From NCBI GenBank assembly GCA_014359685.1, contig JACIYY010000186.1, positions 1 to 11,615 on the forward strand: a stretch of 11,615 bases of DNA, given 5' to 3'. Below are positions 1 through 6,996 of this stretch, piece after piece (within the stretch, counting starts at the first letter, position 1; each line of letters opens with the position of its first letter). Below the pieces are notes generated by a model. It searched no databases and was not told the origin of the DNA. It saw only the letters and a list, made by a program, of their open reading frames with translations. Origin of the DNA: Porphyrobacter sp. (GTDB taxonomy: Bacteria > Pseudomonadota > Alphaproteobacteria > Sphingomonadales > Sphingomonadaceae). The position numbers were made by a program, and so were the translations under genes.

Positions 1-1128
1 GGAGGCCATCTGGCTCGCCATCGCGCGCTTGAAGATCAGATCGTAGAGCCGCCCCTCGTCGCCCGTGCCCAAGCGGTCACGGGTGAACTCGGTCGGCCGG
101 ATCGCCTCATGCGCCTCCTGCGCGTTCTTGGCCTTGGTCTGGTAGAGGCGCGGCTTTTCCGGCAGGTAGTGCCCGTCATAGCGCTCGGCGATGGCCTTGC
201 GGCAGGCGCTGATCGCGCCGGGGTCCATCTGCACGCCGTCGGTCCGCATATAGGTGATCGCGCCCGCTTCGTAGAGCGATTGCGCCAGCCGCATCGTGTG
301 CTGCGCCGAAAAGCCCAGCTTGCGCGCCGCCTCCTGCTGCAGCGTGGAGGTGGTGAAGGGCGGCGCCGGGTGGCGCTTCAGCGGCCGGGTCTCGACCTCC
401 TCGACCGTGAAGCGCGCCGCCTCCACCGCCGCCTTGGCGCGCGCGGCAGTGGCGCCATCGCCGATCGACAGGCGCTCCAGCTTTTGACCGTCGAAGGTCA
501 CCAGCCGCGCGTCGAAACCGGTCCCGTCCTGCTCCATCCGGGCGATCACGGACCAGTATTCCTGCGCGACGAAGGCCTCGATCTCGCGCTCGCGGCTGAC
601 GATCAGGCGCAGCGCCACCGACTGCACGCGGCCTGCGCTCTTGGCGCCGGGCAGCTTGCGCCACAGGACCGGCGAGAGGGTGAAGCCGAACAGGTAATCG
701 AGCGCGCGGCGGGCGAGATAGGCGTCGATCAGGTCGGTATCGAGCTGGCGCGGCGCCTTCATCGCCTCTGTCACCGCCTGTTTGGTGATGGCGTTGAAGG
801 TGACCCGCTCGACCTCCGCCGGCAGCGCCTTGCGCGCCTTGAGCAGCTCCAGAACGTGCCAGCTGATCGCCTCCCCCTCGCGGTCGGGGTCGGTGGCGAG
901 GATCAGGCGGTCGGCCGTCTTGGCGGCATCGGCGATCTCCTTCAGCCGCTTGGCCTTGTCGGCATAGACCTCCCAGTCCATCGCGAAGTCCTCGTCCGGG
1001 CGCACCGATCCGTCCTTGGGCGGCAGGTCGCGGACATGGCCGTAGGAGGCAAGGACGCGGTAGTCCCGGCCGAGATATTTCTCGATGGTTTTCGCCTTGG
1101 CCGGCGATTCGACGATGACGAGCTGCAT
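1..1128 (-). CDS. topA: DNA topoisomerase I, N-terminal part (runs off left edge)
   Basis: Type IA topoisomerase, which relaxes negatively supercoiled DNA through a 5'-phosphotyrosine intermediate. The visible 376 residues are under half of the usual 800-plus. They open with MQLVIVESPAKAKTIEKYLG, the start of the Toprim domain. The acidic metal-binding motif DPDREGEAISWH follows, then the cleavage domain with ITYMRTDG. The active-site tyrosine falls at residue 293 (codon 250-252). The ATG at 1126-1128 is chosen because the protein begins directly with the conserved Toprim strand; an AAGGA lies about 15 nt upstream, a loose ribosome-binding site. No stop occurs before position 1, so the C-terminal zinc-finger region lies outside the window. 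In many alphaproteobacteria topA directly follows dprA (recalled family knowledge). Here about 600 bp of foreign-looking sequence separates them, so topA may need its own promoter; I found no convincing -35/-10 pair in 1129-1377. Confidence 0.97.
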   Translation of the reverse strand, partial: MQLVIVESPAKAKTIEKYLGRDYRVLASYGHVRDLPPKDGSVRPDEDFAMDWEVYADKAKRLKEIADAAKTADRLILATDPDREGEAISWHVLELLKARKALPAEVERVTFNAITKQAVTEAMKAPRQLDTDLIDAYLARRALDYLFGFTLSPVLWRKLPGAKSAGRVQSVALRLIVSREREIEAFVAQEYWSVIARMEQDGTGFDARLVTFDGQKLERLSIGDGATAARAKAAVEAARFTVEEVETRPLKRHPAPPFTTSTLQQEAARKLGFSAQHTMRLAQSLYEAGAITYMRTDGVQMDPGAISACRKAIAERYDGHYLPEKPRLYQTKAKNAQEAHEAIRPTEFTRDRLGTGDEGRLYDLIFKRAMASQMAS

Positions 1129-1225
1129 GGCGGTGCGCGATGATCCTTCACGTGTGTACGCGCGAGGGTGGCGGCGGCGGGGCGGCGGCGTCAAGCGGCC
1201 AACATGTCGCCGCGCCAGCCCACGG

Positions 1226-1369
1226 CGTCATGCCAGCGAAAGCTGGCATCTCTCCGGGTCAAGACCACACCCCGCGTCGTCCCAGCGAAACCCGGCCCCC
1301 TGCGGCCAGGACCACACCCCACGTCATGCCAGCGAAAGCTGGCATCTTTCCCGGTCAAGACTACGATCT
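1226..1369. repeat. Three tandem ~48-bp units with REP-like palindromes
   Basis: Units begin at 1226, 1275 and 1322, each opening with CGTC. Units 1 and 3 carry a perfect 8-bp stem, ATGCCAGC-GAAA-GCTGGCAT (1230-1249 and 1326-1345), with a GNRA-type loop. Unit 2 is degenerate: CCAGC-GAAA-CCCGG. The roughly 23-nt linkers are related too: each of the first two contains a GACCACACCCC stretch, and units 1 and 3 share CGGTCAAGAC or GGGTCAAGAC. A further CGTCCC starts at 1370, exactly 48 nt after unit 3 and 8 nt before the GIY-YIG start codon. The remainder of 1129-1225 is GC-rich with no feature I can name. Palindromes of this general form are widely dispersed in proteobacterial genomes (established); their function here is unknown. 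Confidence 0.85.
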
Positions 1370-1377
1370 CGTCCCGA

Positions 1378-1662
1378 ATGGCCGGCTGGACCTATATCCT
1401 GACCAACAAACCCCGCGGCGTCCTGTATGTGGGCGTCACCGCCGACCTGTCCGCGCGGATGATGCAGCACCGCGCCGGCACCGGTTCCGGCTTCTGCCGC
1501 CGCTATGGCCTGAAGCGGCTGGTGCTCGCCGAGCGGCACGACAGGATCGAGAATGCAATCATGCGCGAGAAGGCGCTCAAGGCATGGAAGCGGGACTGGA
1601 AGATCGCGCTGGTCGAGGCTGCGAACCCTTCGTGGGACGATTTGTTCGAGCTCATGGTTTAA
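1378..1662 (+). CDS. Small GIY-YIG family endonuclease-like protein
   Basis: A 94-residue protein of the compact stand-alone GIY-YIG type (COG2827-like), the same length as typical members. Visible motifs: TYI (residues 5-7) and YVG (17-19) stand for the GIY and YIG signatures, Arg27 and His31 follow in SARMMQHR, the putative metal-binding catalytic Glu64 lies in IMREKALK, and the C-terminal NPSWDDL (83-89) is typical of this subfamily. The ATG at 1378 is chosen because homology begins there. The open frame continues upstream to 1168, but that part only translates the palindromic repeats. No strong ribosome-binding site is seen: the nearest upstream sequence is CTCGTCCCGA. The gene lies opposite to dprA and topA and between them, with repeat units just before it and an inverted copy 8 nt after its stop. 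Family members are annotated as predicted endonucleases; a role in repeat mobility or repair is inference. Confidence 0.9.
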   Translation: MAGWTYILTNKPRGVLYVGVTADLSARMMQHRAGTGSGFCRRYGLKRLVLAERHDRIENAIMREKALKAWKRDWKIALVEAANPSWDDLFELMV

Positions 1663-1669
1663 CGGCGGG

Positions 1670-1695
1670 AGACCCCAGCTTTCGCTGGGGTGACG
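1670..1695. repeat. Inverted, covarying copy of the 1226-1369 palindrome
   Basis: Read on the minus strand this is CGTC-ACCCCAGC-GAAA-GCTGGGGT, an 8-bp perfect stem (1672-1679 with 1684-1691) and the same GAAA loop as the copies at 1230 and 1326. Two stem positions differ from those copies (TG to CC), and the opposite arm has changed to match (CA to GG). It lies between the convergent ends of the GIY-YIG gene (stop at 1662) and dprA (stop at 1726). It could also serve as a transcript-end hairpin for either gene, although no U tract follows on either strand. Confidence 0.85.
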
Positions 1696-1725
1696 ATTGG
1701 GGGGCGGGCCGGCGAGCTGCCCCCC

Positions 1726-2853
1726 TCACCCCGCCAGCGACACCCTGCCGCCCGCGTGCCGCACCAGCCGGCCGGCGATCTCCAGCTCCAGCAGCGCCAT
1801 CTGCACCGCGCCCGGCGCCTGCTCGCTCTGGCGGATCAGCTCGTCGACCCCGACCGGCGCGGTGGTGAGCAGCGCGGCGAGGTCGGCGGGGTCGCCCTCC
1901 TCCAGCCCCTCCTCGGCGAGGAAGGCATCGGGCGGCGCCTCGGCGAAGCGCGAGCGGGGGCGGCCGGTGAAGCCTTCCAGCAGCTCGGCCACATCCTCCG
2001 GGGTCTGGACCAGCACTGCGCCGTCGCGGATCAGCTGGTTGCAGCCGTGGCTGCGCGGTTCCAGCGGGCTGCCGGGGATCGCCATCACCTCGCGCCCGGC
2101 CTCCCCCGCCAGCCGGGCGGTGATCAGCGAGCCGGACCTCGGCGCTGCCTCCACCACCAGCGTTCCCAGCGCCAGCCCGGCGATGATCCGGTTGCGGCCG
2201 GGAAAGTGGCTGCCGCGCGGCTCGGTGCCGGGGGGCTGCTCGGCGATCAGCAGGCCCTCGGTCGCGATCCGCTCCTGCAACCCGGCGTGCTGGGGCGGAT
2301 AGGCGATGTCGATGCCGCTGGCGATCACGCCGACGGTGCCGCCGCCGCCCGCCTCCAGCGCGCCGTGATGCGCGGCGCCGTCGATCCCGCGCGCGAGGCC
2401 CGAGACGATGGTGAAGCCCTGCGCCGCGAGCGCGCCGGCGAAGTCGCGCGCCAGCTTGACCGCCGCCGCGCTGGCATTGCGCGCCCCGACCATCGCCACG
2501 CAGGGCCGCGCCGCCAGCTGGCGCTCGCCCCGCAGGGTCAGGATCGGCGGCGGGCCGTCGATCTGGGCCAGCAGCCCCGGATAATCGGGCGAATCGTGGA
2601 ACAGGTAGCGCGCGCCCGCCACCCGCGCGGCGGCGATCTCGCGCTCGATCCGCTCCACCGGCGCAGGGGCGTAGGGGCGCCCGCCGCGCCGCGCCAGGTC
2701 GGGCAGCGCCGCGACCGCCGCCACCGCATTGCCGAACCGGCGCAGCAGCTGGGCATAGCTGACCGGGCCGATATTGGGGGACCGCAGCAGGCGGATGCGG
2801 GCGAACGCCTCCTCCTGCGACAGGGCGGCCGGGGAGAGGGCCGACGCGCTCAT
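1726..2853 (-). CDS. dprA: DNA-processing protein DprA (natural transformation)
   Basis: DprA/Smf binds incoming single-stranded DNA in the cytoplasm and loads RecA on it during transformation. The 375-residue protein has a helical N-terminal SAM-like region (about 10-95), then a Rossmann-like core with MVGARNAS (121-128), SGLARGIDGAAH (151-162), FPGRNRIIAGL (217-227) and RSGSLITARLA (239-249). A C-terminal winged-helix-like domain (about 320-375) carries the VGVDELIRQS helix. Length is normal for a Gram-negative family member. The ATG at 2851-2853 overlaps the plsY stop (ATGA), which points to translational coupling; a run of five G residues sits immediately before it. The same frame is open much further upstream on this strand, but that region is antisense to murI and overlaps plsY, so the coupled start is preferred. 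topA would normally be next, but an island with the GIY-YIG gene intervenes. Confidence 0.96.
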   Translation of the reverse strand: MSASALSPAALSQEEAFARIRLLRSPNIGPVSYAQLLRRFGNAVAAVAALPDLARRGGRPYAPAPVERIEREIAAARVAGARYLFHDSPDYPGLLAQIDGPPPILTLRGERQLAARPCVAMVGARNASAAAVKLARDFAGALAAQGFTIVSGLARGIDGAAHHGALEAGGGGTVGVIASGIDIAYPPQHAGLQERIATEGLLIAEQPPGTEPRGSHFPGRNRIIAGLALGTLVVEAAPRSGSLITARLAGEAGREVMAIPGSPLEPRSHGCNQLIRDGAVLVQTPEDVAELLEGFTGRPRSRFAEAPPDAFLAEEGLEEGDPADLAALLTTAPVGVDELIRQSEQAPGAVQMALLELEIAGRLVRHAGGRVSLAG

Positions 2854-3431
2854 CCCCCGCGGCCGATGCGCGGCTCCGTCCCGGCACGCAGGCGGGCGAT
2901 ATTGGCGCGGTGCAGCCACAGCACCAGCGCGGCGATCGCCGCCAGCACCGGGACCAGCTCCCACCGGCCGAGCAGCGCCGCGCCCAGCGGCGCCGCCACC
3001 GCCGCGCCCATCCCCGCCAGCGAGGAGACGCGCAGAACCGCCAGCAGGCCCAGCCACACCGCCGCGTAGATCGCGCCGATCGGCCAGCCGAGCCCGAAGC
3101 ACACGCCGGCCGTGGTCGCCACCCCCTTGCCGCCGCGAAAGCGCAGCCACAGCGGGAAGCAATGGCCCAGCACCGCGCCCAGCGCGGCGAAGCCGACGGC
3201 TTCCGGAAACCACCGCCACGCCAGCGCCACCGGCACATAGCCCTTGGCCATGTCCAGCAGCAGGACCAGCGCGGCGAGCGGCTTGCTGCCGGTCCGCAGC
3301 ACGTTGGTGGCGCCGATATTGCCGCTGCCGATGCGGCGGATGTCGCCCTTGCCGGCGGCTGCGGCCAGCAGCAGGCCGAACGGGACCGAACCGATCAGAT
3401 ATCCGCCCAGCGCGGAGAGAAATGCATCCAA
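2850..3431 (-). CDS. plsY: Glycerol-3-phosphate acyltransferase PlsY
   Basis: An integral inner-membrane enzyme that transfers an acyl group from acyl-phosphate to glycerol-3-phosphate, the first step of phospholipid synthesis. The 193-residue hydrophobic protein shows the three family motifs: GSGNIGATNVLRTG (glycine- and Asn-rich, about residues 35-48), GHCFPLWLRFRGGKGVAT (about 89-106) and HRANIARLRAGTEPRIG near the C-terminus. Several hydrophobic stretches flank them, as expected for the multi-span fold. The start is TTG (3429-3431). It gives the usual short lead into GYLIGSVPFG, and an AGGGGA ribosome-binding site lies about 10 nt upstream; the nearby ATG at 3425-3427 is out of frame. The gene heads the plsY-dprA unit. 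Its upstream flank contains a fragment of a dispersed repeat that supplies part of the ribosome-binding site. Confidence 0.96.
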   Translation of the reverse strand: MDAFLSALGGYLIGSVPFGLLLAAAAGKGDIRRIGSGNIGATNVLRTGSKPLAALVLLLDMAKGYVPVALAWRWFPEAVGFAALGAVLGHCFPLWLRFRGGKGVATTAGVCFGLGWPIGAIYAAVWLGLLAVLRVSSLAGMGAAVAAPLGAALLGRWELVPVLAAIAALVLWLHRANIARLRAGTEPRIGRGG

Positions 3432-3445
3432 GGCAGCGATTCCCC

Positions 3446-3462
3446 TCGTCCTGAGCTTGTCG
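3446..3462. repeat. Remnant of a dispersed repeat (half-site)
   Basis: CTCGTCCTGAGCTTGTCG and its reverse CGACAAGCTCAGGACGAG match, from memory, half of a palindromic repeat commonly seen between genes in sphingomonads (CTCGTCCTGAGCTTGTCGAA-type). Only one arm is present. It lies in the 64-bp gap between the divergent plsY and murI genes, next to the plsY ribosome-binding site. Family assignment is from recall, not from a search. Confidence 0.45.
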
Positions 3463-3495
3463 GGCGGCGGTGCGGTCTTCTAGCGGGGGCGATAG

Positions 3496-4341
3496 ATGGA
3501 AAAGCCGCCCTCCGACAAGCACCAGCCGGGCGAGCCGGACCCGGCAGGGGCGCCAGCGGCCCCGATCCTGCTGTTCGATTCGGGCGTCGGCGGCCTCACC
3601 GTGCTGGCCGCGCTGCGCCGCCTGCTGCCACAAGCCCCGGTGATCTACGCCGCCGACCTCGCCGGCCTGCCCTATGGCGAGAAGAGCGAGGCGGAGATCG
3701 CCGCCCGCGTCGCCGGGCTGCTGGGGCGGCTGGCCGAACGCTATCGGCCGCGACTGATCTGCATCGCCTGCAACACCGCCTCGACCATTGCCCTGGGCAT
3801 GGTGCGCGACGTGCTGCACGTGCCGATCGTCGGCACCGTGCCGGCGATCAAGCCGGCGGCGGCGATGACCCGGACCGGGACGATCGGCCTGCTGGGCACC
3901 GCGGCCACGATCCGCCAGGCCTATGTCGACCGGCTGGAGGCACAATTCGCCGCCGGCAAGCGCCTGCTGCGCCACGCCGCGCCCGATCTGGTCGCGGCGG
4001 CAGAGGCCAGGCTGCGCGGCGAGGTGCCCAGCCCCGCCGCGATCCGCGCCGCGGTGGCGGGCCTGCGCGCGCAGCCGGGGGGCGAGGCGATCGACACCGT
4101 CGTGCTCGCCTGCACCCATTTCCCGCTGCTGACGGCGGAGCTGGCGCGCGAATTCGGCCCCGGCGTTCGCTTCGTCGATGGGGCGGAGGGCATCGCCCGG
4201 CGCATCGTCGCCCTCACCGCCGGGCAGCCCTTCGCCCGCGCCGCCCCCGATCTGGCGCTGTTCACCGGGCCGCAGGATGCCTGCGCGGCGTTGCGCCCGG
4301 CGCTGGCCGACCATGGCCTCGATCGCTGTGAGCGGCTTTAG
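3496..4341 (+). CDS. murI: Glutamate racemase
   Basis: Converts L-glutamate to D-glutamate in the cytoplasm for peptidoglycan. The 281-residue protein has the N-terminal DSGVGGLTVL motif (Asp28 to Leu37), the first catalytic cysteine in CIACNTAST (Cys92) and the second in ACTHFPLL (Cys206 with His208). Together these form the two-base cysteine pair of the aspartate/glutamate racemase fold. The ATG at 3496 follows an in-frame TAG (3493-3495) directly, so it is the earliest possible start, and a GGGGG run at 3485-3489 is well spaced as a ribosome-binding site. The first roughly 23 residues (EKPPSDKHQPGEPDPAG) are Pro-rich, not part of the fold and probably disordered; no later in-frame start precedes the DSGVGG core. 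Divergent from plsY, and followed by hemA 106 nt downstream. Confidence 0.96.
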   Translation: MEKPPSDKHQPGEPDPAGAPAAPILLFDSGVGGLTVLAALRRLLPQAPVIYAADLAGLPYGEKSEAEIAARVAGLLGRLAERYRPRLICIACNTASTIALGMVRDVLHVPIVGTVPAIKPAAAMTRTGTIGLLGTAATIRQAYVDRLEAQFAAGKRLLRHAAPDLVAAAEARLRGEVPSPAAIRAAVAGLRAQPGGEAIDTVVLACTHFPLLTAELAREFGPGVRFVDGAEGIARRIVALTAGQPFARAAPDLALFTGPQDACAALRPALADHGLDRCERL

Positions 4342-4358
4342 TTGCGATCCGCTCGCAA
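4342..4358. promoter_or_regulatory. Perfect palindrome between murI and hemA, possible operator
   Basis: TTGCGA-TCCGC-TCGCAA is a perfect 6-bp inverted repeat with a 5-nt spacer. It starts one base after the murI stop and ends 89 nt before the hemA start. It could be a dimeric regulator's operator or a small hairpin at the murI 3' end; no U tract follows, which argues against a terminator. It does not match the FNR consensus (TTGAT-N4-ATCAA). A TTTAAT at 4368-4373 resembles a -10 element, but I cannot pair it with a well-spaced -35. Confidence 0.35.
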
Positions 4359-4447
4359 ACTCAGCCCTTTAATCGCGGCGGCGTTTGGCCTAGATCGCGC
4401 CGCGAGAACGGCCGCCCCCCGCAGGCGGTGCAGCACGGACAGATCCG

Positions 4448-5668
4448 CTGAACTACGATCAGATCTTCGACCAGGCGATCGACCGGCTGCACGCCGAAGG
4501 ACGCTACCGGGTCTTCATCGACATCCTGCGCAACAAGGGCGCGTTCCCCAATGCGCGCTGCTTTGCCGGGCACAACGGCCCCAAGCCGATCGTCGTGTGG
4601 TGCTCCAACGATTACCTCGCGATGGGCCAGCACCCCAAGGTGGTGGCGGCAATGGAGGAGGCGCTGCACGATGTCGGCGCGGGCAGCGGGGGCACGCGCA
4701 ATATCGGCGGCAACACCCATTACCACATCCAGCTGGAAGGCGAGCTGGCCGACCTGCACGGCAAGCAGGCGGCGCTGCTGTTCACCAGCGGCTATGTCTC
4801 CAATGACGCCACGCTGTCGACGCTGGCCCGGCTGCTGCCCGGCTGCGTGATCTTCTCCGACGAGCTGAACCATGCCAGCATGATCGCCGGCATCCGCAAT
4901 TCCGGCTGCGAGAAGCGCGTCTTCCGCCACAACGATCCGGCCCATCTCGAAGAGCTGCTGGCCGCCGAAGACCCGGCCGTGCCCAAGCTGATCGCGTTCG
5001 AGAGCGTCTATTCGATGGACGGCGACGTGGCCCCGATCCACGCCTTCTGCGACCTGGCGGACCGCTACAACGCGCTGACCTATTGCGACGAGGTCCATGC
5101 GGTCGGCATGTATGGCGAGCGCGGCGGCGGCATTTCGGAACGCGACGAGGCGGCCCACCGGATCGACATCATCGAAGGCACGCTGGGCAAGGCGTTCGGG
5201 GTGATGGGCGGCTACATCGCCGCCGACAGGCGGATCGTCGATTGCGTGCGTTCCTATGCGCCGGGATTCATCTTCACCACCTCGCTCTCGCCTGTGCTGG
5301 TCGCGGGCGTGCTCGCCTCGGTCCGCCACCTCAAGGAATCGAGTGTCGAGCGCGAGAGGCAGCAGGCCGCCGCCGCCACGCTCAAGCGCCTGTTCCGCGC
5401 AGCCGGGCTGCCGGTGATGGACTCGACCACCCACATCGTGCCGCTGATGGTCGGCGACCCGGTGCGGGCCAAGCGGATCAGCGACATCCTGCTGGCCGAA
5501 TACGGCGTCTATGTGCAGCCGATCAACTTCCCCACCGTCCCGCGCGGGACCGAACGGCTGCGCTTCACCCCCGGCCCTGCCCATAGCGAGGCGATGATGG
5601 TCGAACTGACGCAGGCGCTGGTCGAGATCTGGGACCGGCTGGAACTGGAACTGCGCAAGGCCGCCTGA
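4448..5668 (+). CDS. hemA: 5-aminolevulinate synthase (ALAS), apparent CTG start
   Basis: A PLP enzyme condensing glycine and succinyl-CoA to 5-aminolevulinate, the first step of heme synthesis by the Shemin pathway used in alphaproteobacteria. With a start at CTG 4448-4450 it has 406 residues, the normal family length, and begins (M)[19 protein letters not shown], the usual ALAS N-terminus. Landmarks are [40 protein letters not shown] (PLP-contacting Asp and His) and EGTLGKAFG with the Schiff-base lysine at residue 248, the same number as in Rhodobacter capsulatus ALAS. The frame is closed upstream by TAG 4391-4393. Between that stop and 4448 there is no in-frame ATG, GTG or TTG. The first in-frame GTGs (4592, 4595) would delete conserved N-terminal sequence. 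Ribosome binding is weak (GGA 8 nt before the CTG). A mutated ATG, a genuine rare start or a base error are the alternatives. Confidence 0.95.
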   Translation: MNYDQIFDQAIDRLHAEGRYRVFIDILRNKGAFPNARCFAGHNGPKPIVVWCSNDYLAMGQHPKVVAAMEEALHDVGAGSGGTRNIGGNTHYHIQLEGELADLHGKQAALLFTSGYVSNDATLSTLARLLPGCVIFSDELNHASMIAGIRNSGCEKRVFRHNDPAHLEELLAAEDPAVPKLIAFESVYSMDGDVAPIHAFCDLADRYNALTYCDEVHAVGMYGERGGGISERDEAAHRIDIIEGTLGKAFGVMGGYIAADRRIVDCVRSYAPGFIFTTSLSPVLVAGVLASVRHLKESSVERERQQAAAATLKRLFRAAGLPVMDSTTHIVPLMVGDPVRAKRISDILLAEYGVYVQPINFPTVPRGTERLRFTPGPAHSEAMMVELTQALVEIWDRLELELRKAA

Positions 5669-5743
5669 CCGTCTCTGACTGACCGGCCTGGCAGCCCGCC
5701 GCCGATCGTGATCGCGCCCGGCGGAGCGGGAAAGACGGGCCGC

Positions 5744-5758
5744 CCGGGGTGCTCCCGG
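5744..5758. terminator. Weak hairpin between convergent hemA and decarboxylase genes
   Basis: The 122-bp gap 5669-5790 separates two convergent genes. It holds CCGGG-GTGCT-CCCGG (5-bp stem, 5-nt loop) and, further left, a looser CCGCCG...CGGCGG pair around 5698-5723. Neither has a U tract on either side, so these are at most weak candidates for bidirectional termination. Confidence 0.2.
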
Positions 5759-5790
5759 ACAGGCCCTCCTCATCCTCGGCGACCCGGACT

Positions 5791-6996
5791 CTAGCGCAGG
5801 CTGACCACGTTGTCGCTGCGCCGCTGGTCCTGCCGCTCGCCAGTGTAGAGGCTGGCCATCGGCTCGTCGCTCACGATCACCGCCTGCGCGGCGCCGAAGC
5901 CGTTGAAGCCGGTCTTCATCGCCGCGCCATAGGCGCCCAGCATCCCGATCTCGATATAGTCGCCGGCCTGGATATCGGCCGGCAGCTCGAACGGGCCCTT
6001 CATGTAATCGGCATCGTCGCAGGTCGGGCCGTAAAAGGCGAACTTGGCCAGCGGCTGGGTCAGATCGTCCTCCAGCGCCGCGACCGGGAAGCGCCAATCG
6101 ACATGGGCGGCATCGAACAGCGCGCCATAGGCGCCGTCATTGATGTACAATTCGTCGCCGCGCCGCTTCTCCACCCGCACCACCACGCTCGAATATTCGG
6201 CGCACAGCGCACGGCCGGGCTCGGCCCACAGCTCCGCATTGTAGCTGATCGGCAGCGCCTCGAAATGGCGGTGGATGATCGCGAAATAATCGTCCAGCGG
6301 CGGCGGCTCCATGCCCGGATAGGAGCTCGGAAAGCCGCCGCCGACATCGACGATATCGACCGTCACCGCCGCCTGCGCGATCGCCGCGCGCACGCGGTCG
6401 AGCGCCTGGACATAGGCGAACGGCGTCATCGCCTGGCTGCCGACATGGAAGCAGATCCCCAGCGCATCGCAATGCTGGCGGGTCGCCTGCAGCAGCGGCG
6501 CGGCATCGACCAGATCGACCCCGAACTTGGCGGCGAGGCTAAGCTCGGAATGTTCGGAGGAGACGCGCAGCCGGACCAGCAGGTTGAGGTCGCCCGCCGG
6601 CGTGCCGTCCCCGGCCGCGCAGGCGCCAACGATCTTCTCCAGCTCCTCCATCGTATCGAGGCTGAAGGTCCGCACGCCGTGCTGGTGATAGGCCTCGGCA
6701 ATCGCGCTCGCGGTCTTGACCGGGTGCATGAAGCACAGCGTCGCCTCCGGCAGCAGCGCGCGCACCAGCCGCACCTCGGCGATCGAGGCGACGTCGTAAT
6801 GCGTGATGCCGTTGGCCCACAGCAGGCTCAGCAGGTCGGGCGAAGGATTGGCCTTCACCGCATACAGGCTGGTGCCGGGGAAGCCCTGCGCGAAAAACCG
6901 CGCCGCCCGCGCCGCGGCATGCGGGCGGTTGAGCATCACCGGTTCGTCCGGAGCGAGGGCGCGGACTACAGACCGTGCGTCAGGATAATGGTGCAA
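5791..6996 (-). CDS. Ornithine/lysine decarboxylase (PLP fold III)
   Basis: An alanine-racemase-fold decarboxylase that makes putrescine from ornithine (or cadaverine from lysine) in the cytosol. The 401-residue protein carries the PLP lysine in YAVKANPSP (Lys48), FHVGSQ (183-188), the glycine loop GGGFPSSY (219-226), EPGRALCA (259-266) and the catalytic GPTCDDADY (Cys326) close to the C-terminal GAYGAAMKTGFNGF. The Cys-containing motif and the overall length fit ornithine decarboxylases rather than the carboxyspermidine enzyme encoded nearby. The best start is TTG at 6994-6996 (reading MHHYPDARSVVRALAPDEPV): the N-terminal stretch looks conserved, and a GGGGG lies about 9 nt upstream. An internal ATG at 6936 (residue 21) is the alternative. 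Substrate choice cannot be read from sequence alone. Its leader is predicted to be structured, and it shares a divergent intergenic region with the GNAT-hybrid gene. Confidence 0.93.
   Translation of the reverse strand: MHHYPDARSVVRALAPDEPVMLNRPHAAARAARFFAQGFPGTSLYAVKANPSPDLLSLLWANGITHYDVASIAEVRLVRALLPEATLCFMHPVKTASAIAEAYHQHGVRTFSLDTMEELEKIVGACAAGDGTPAGDLNLLVRLRVSSEHSELSLAAKFGVDLVDAAPLLQATRQHCDALGICFHVGSQAMTPFAYVQALDRVRAAIAQAAVTVDIVDVGGGFPSSYPGMEPPPLDDYFAIIHRHFEALPISYNAELWAEPGRALCAEYSSVVVRVEKRRGDELYINDGAYGALFDAAHVDWRFPVAALEDDLTQPLAKFAFYGPTCDDADYMKGPFELPADIQAGDYIEIGMLGAYGAAMKTGFNGFGAAQAVIVSDEPMASLYTGERQDQRRSDNVVSLR

Noticed and set aside
109..1143. 344-codon plus-strand open frame
   Set aside because: It is antisense to topA, whose Toprim and active-site motifs are unmistakable; composition is Arg/Gly/Leu-rich as expected for a GC-rich shadow frame.
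1226..1369. CRISPR array
   Set aside because: Only three units, one degenerate, with related linkers instead of unique spacers and no cas genes.
1168..1377. N-terminal extension of the GIY-YIG protein
   Set aside because: The extra 70 codons only translate the palindromic units (SCQRKLAS appears twice); family homology starts at the ATG at 1378.
1726..4314. 862-codon minus-strand frame as a single long protein
   Set aside because: Only its last 375 codons are DprA. The rest is antisense to murI and overlaps plsY in another frame, and the ATGA-coupled start at 2853 fits better.
4595..5668. hemA starting at GTG 4595
   Set aside because: It would remove about 49 conserved residues, including NYDQIFDQ, and shift the catalytic lysine from its family position.
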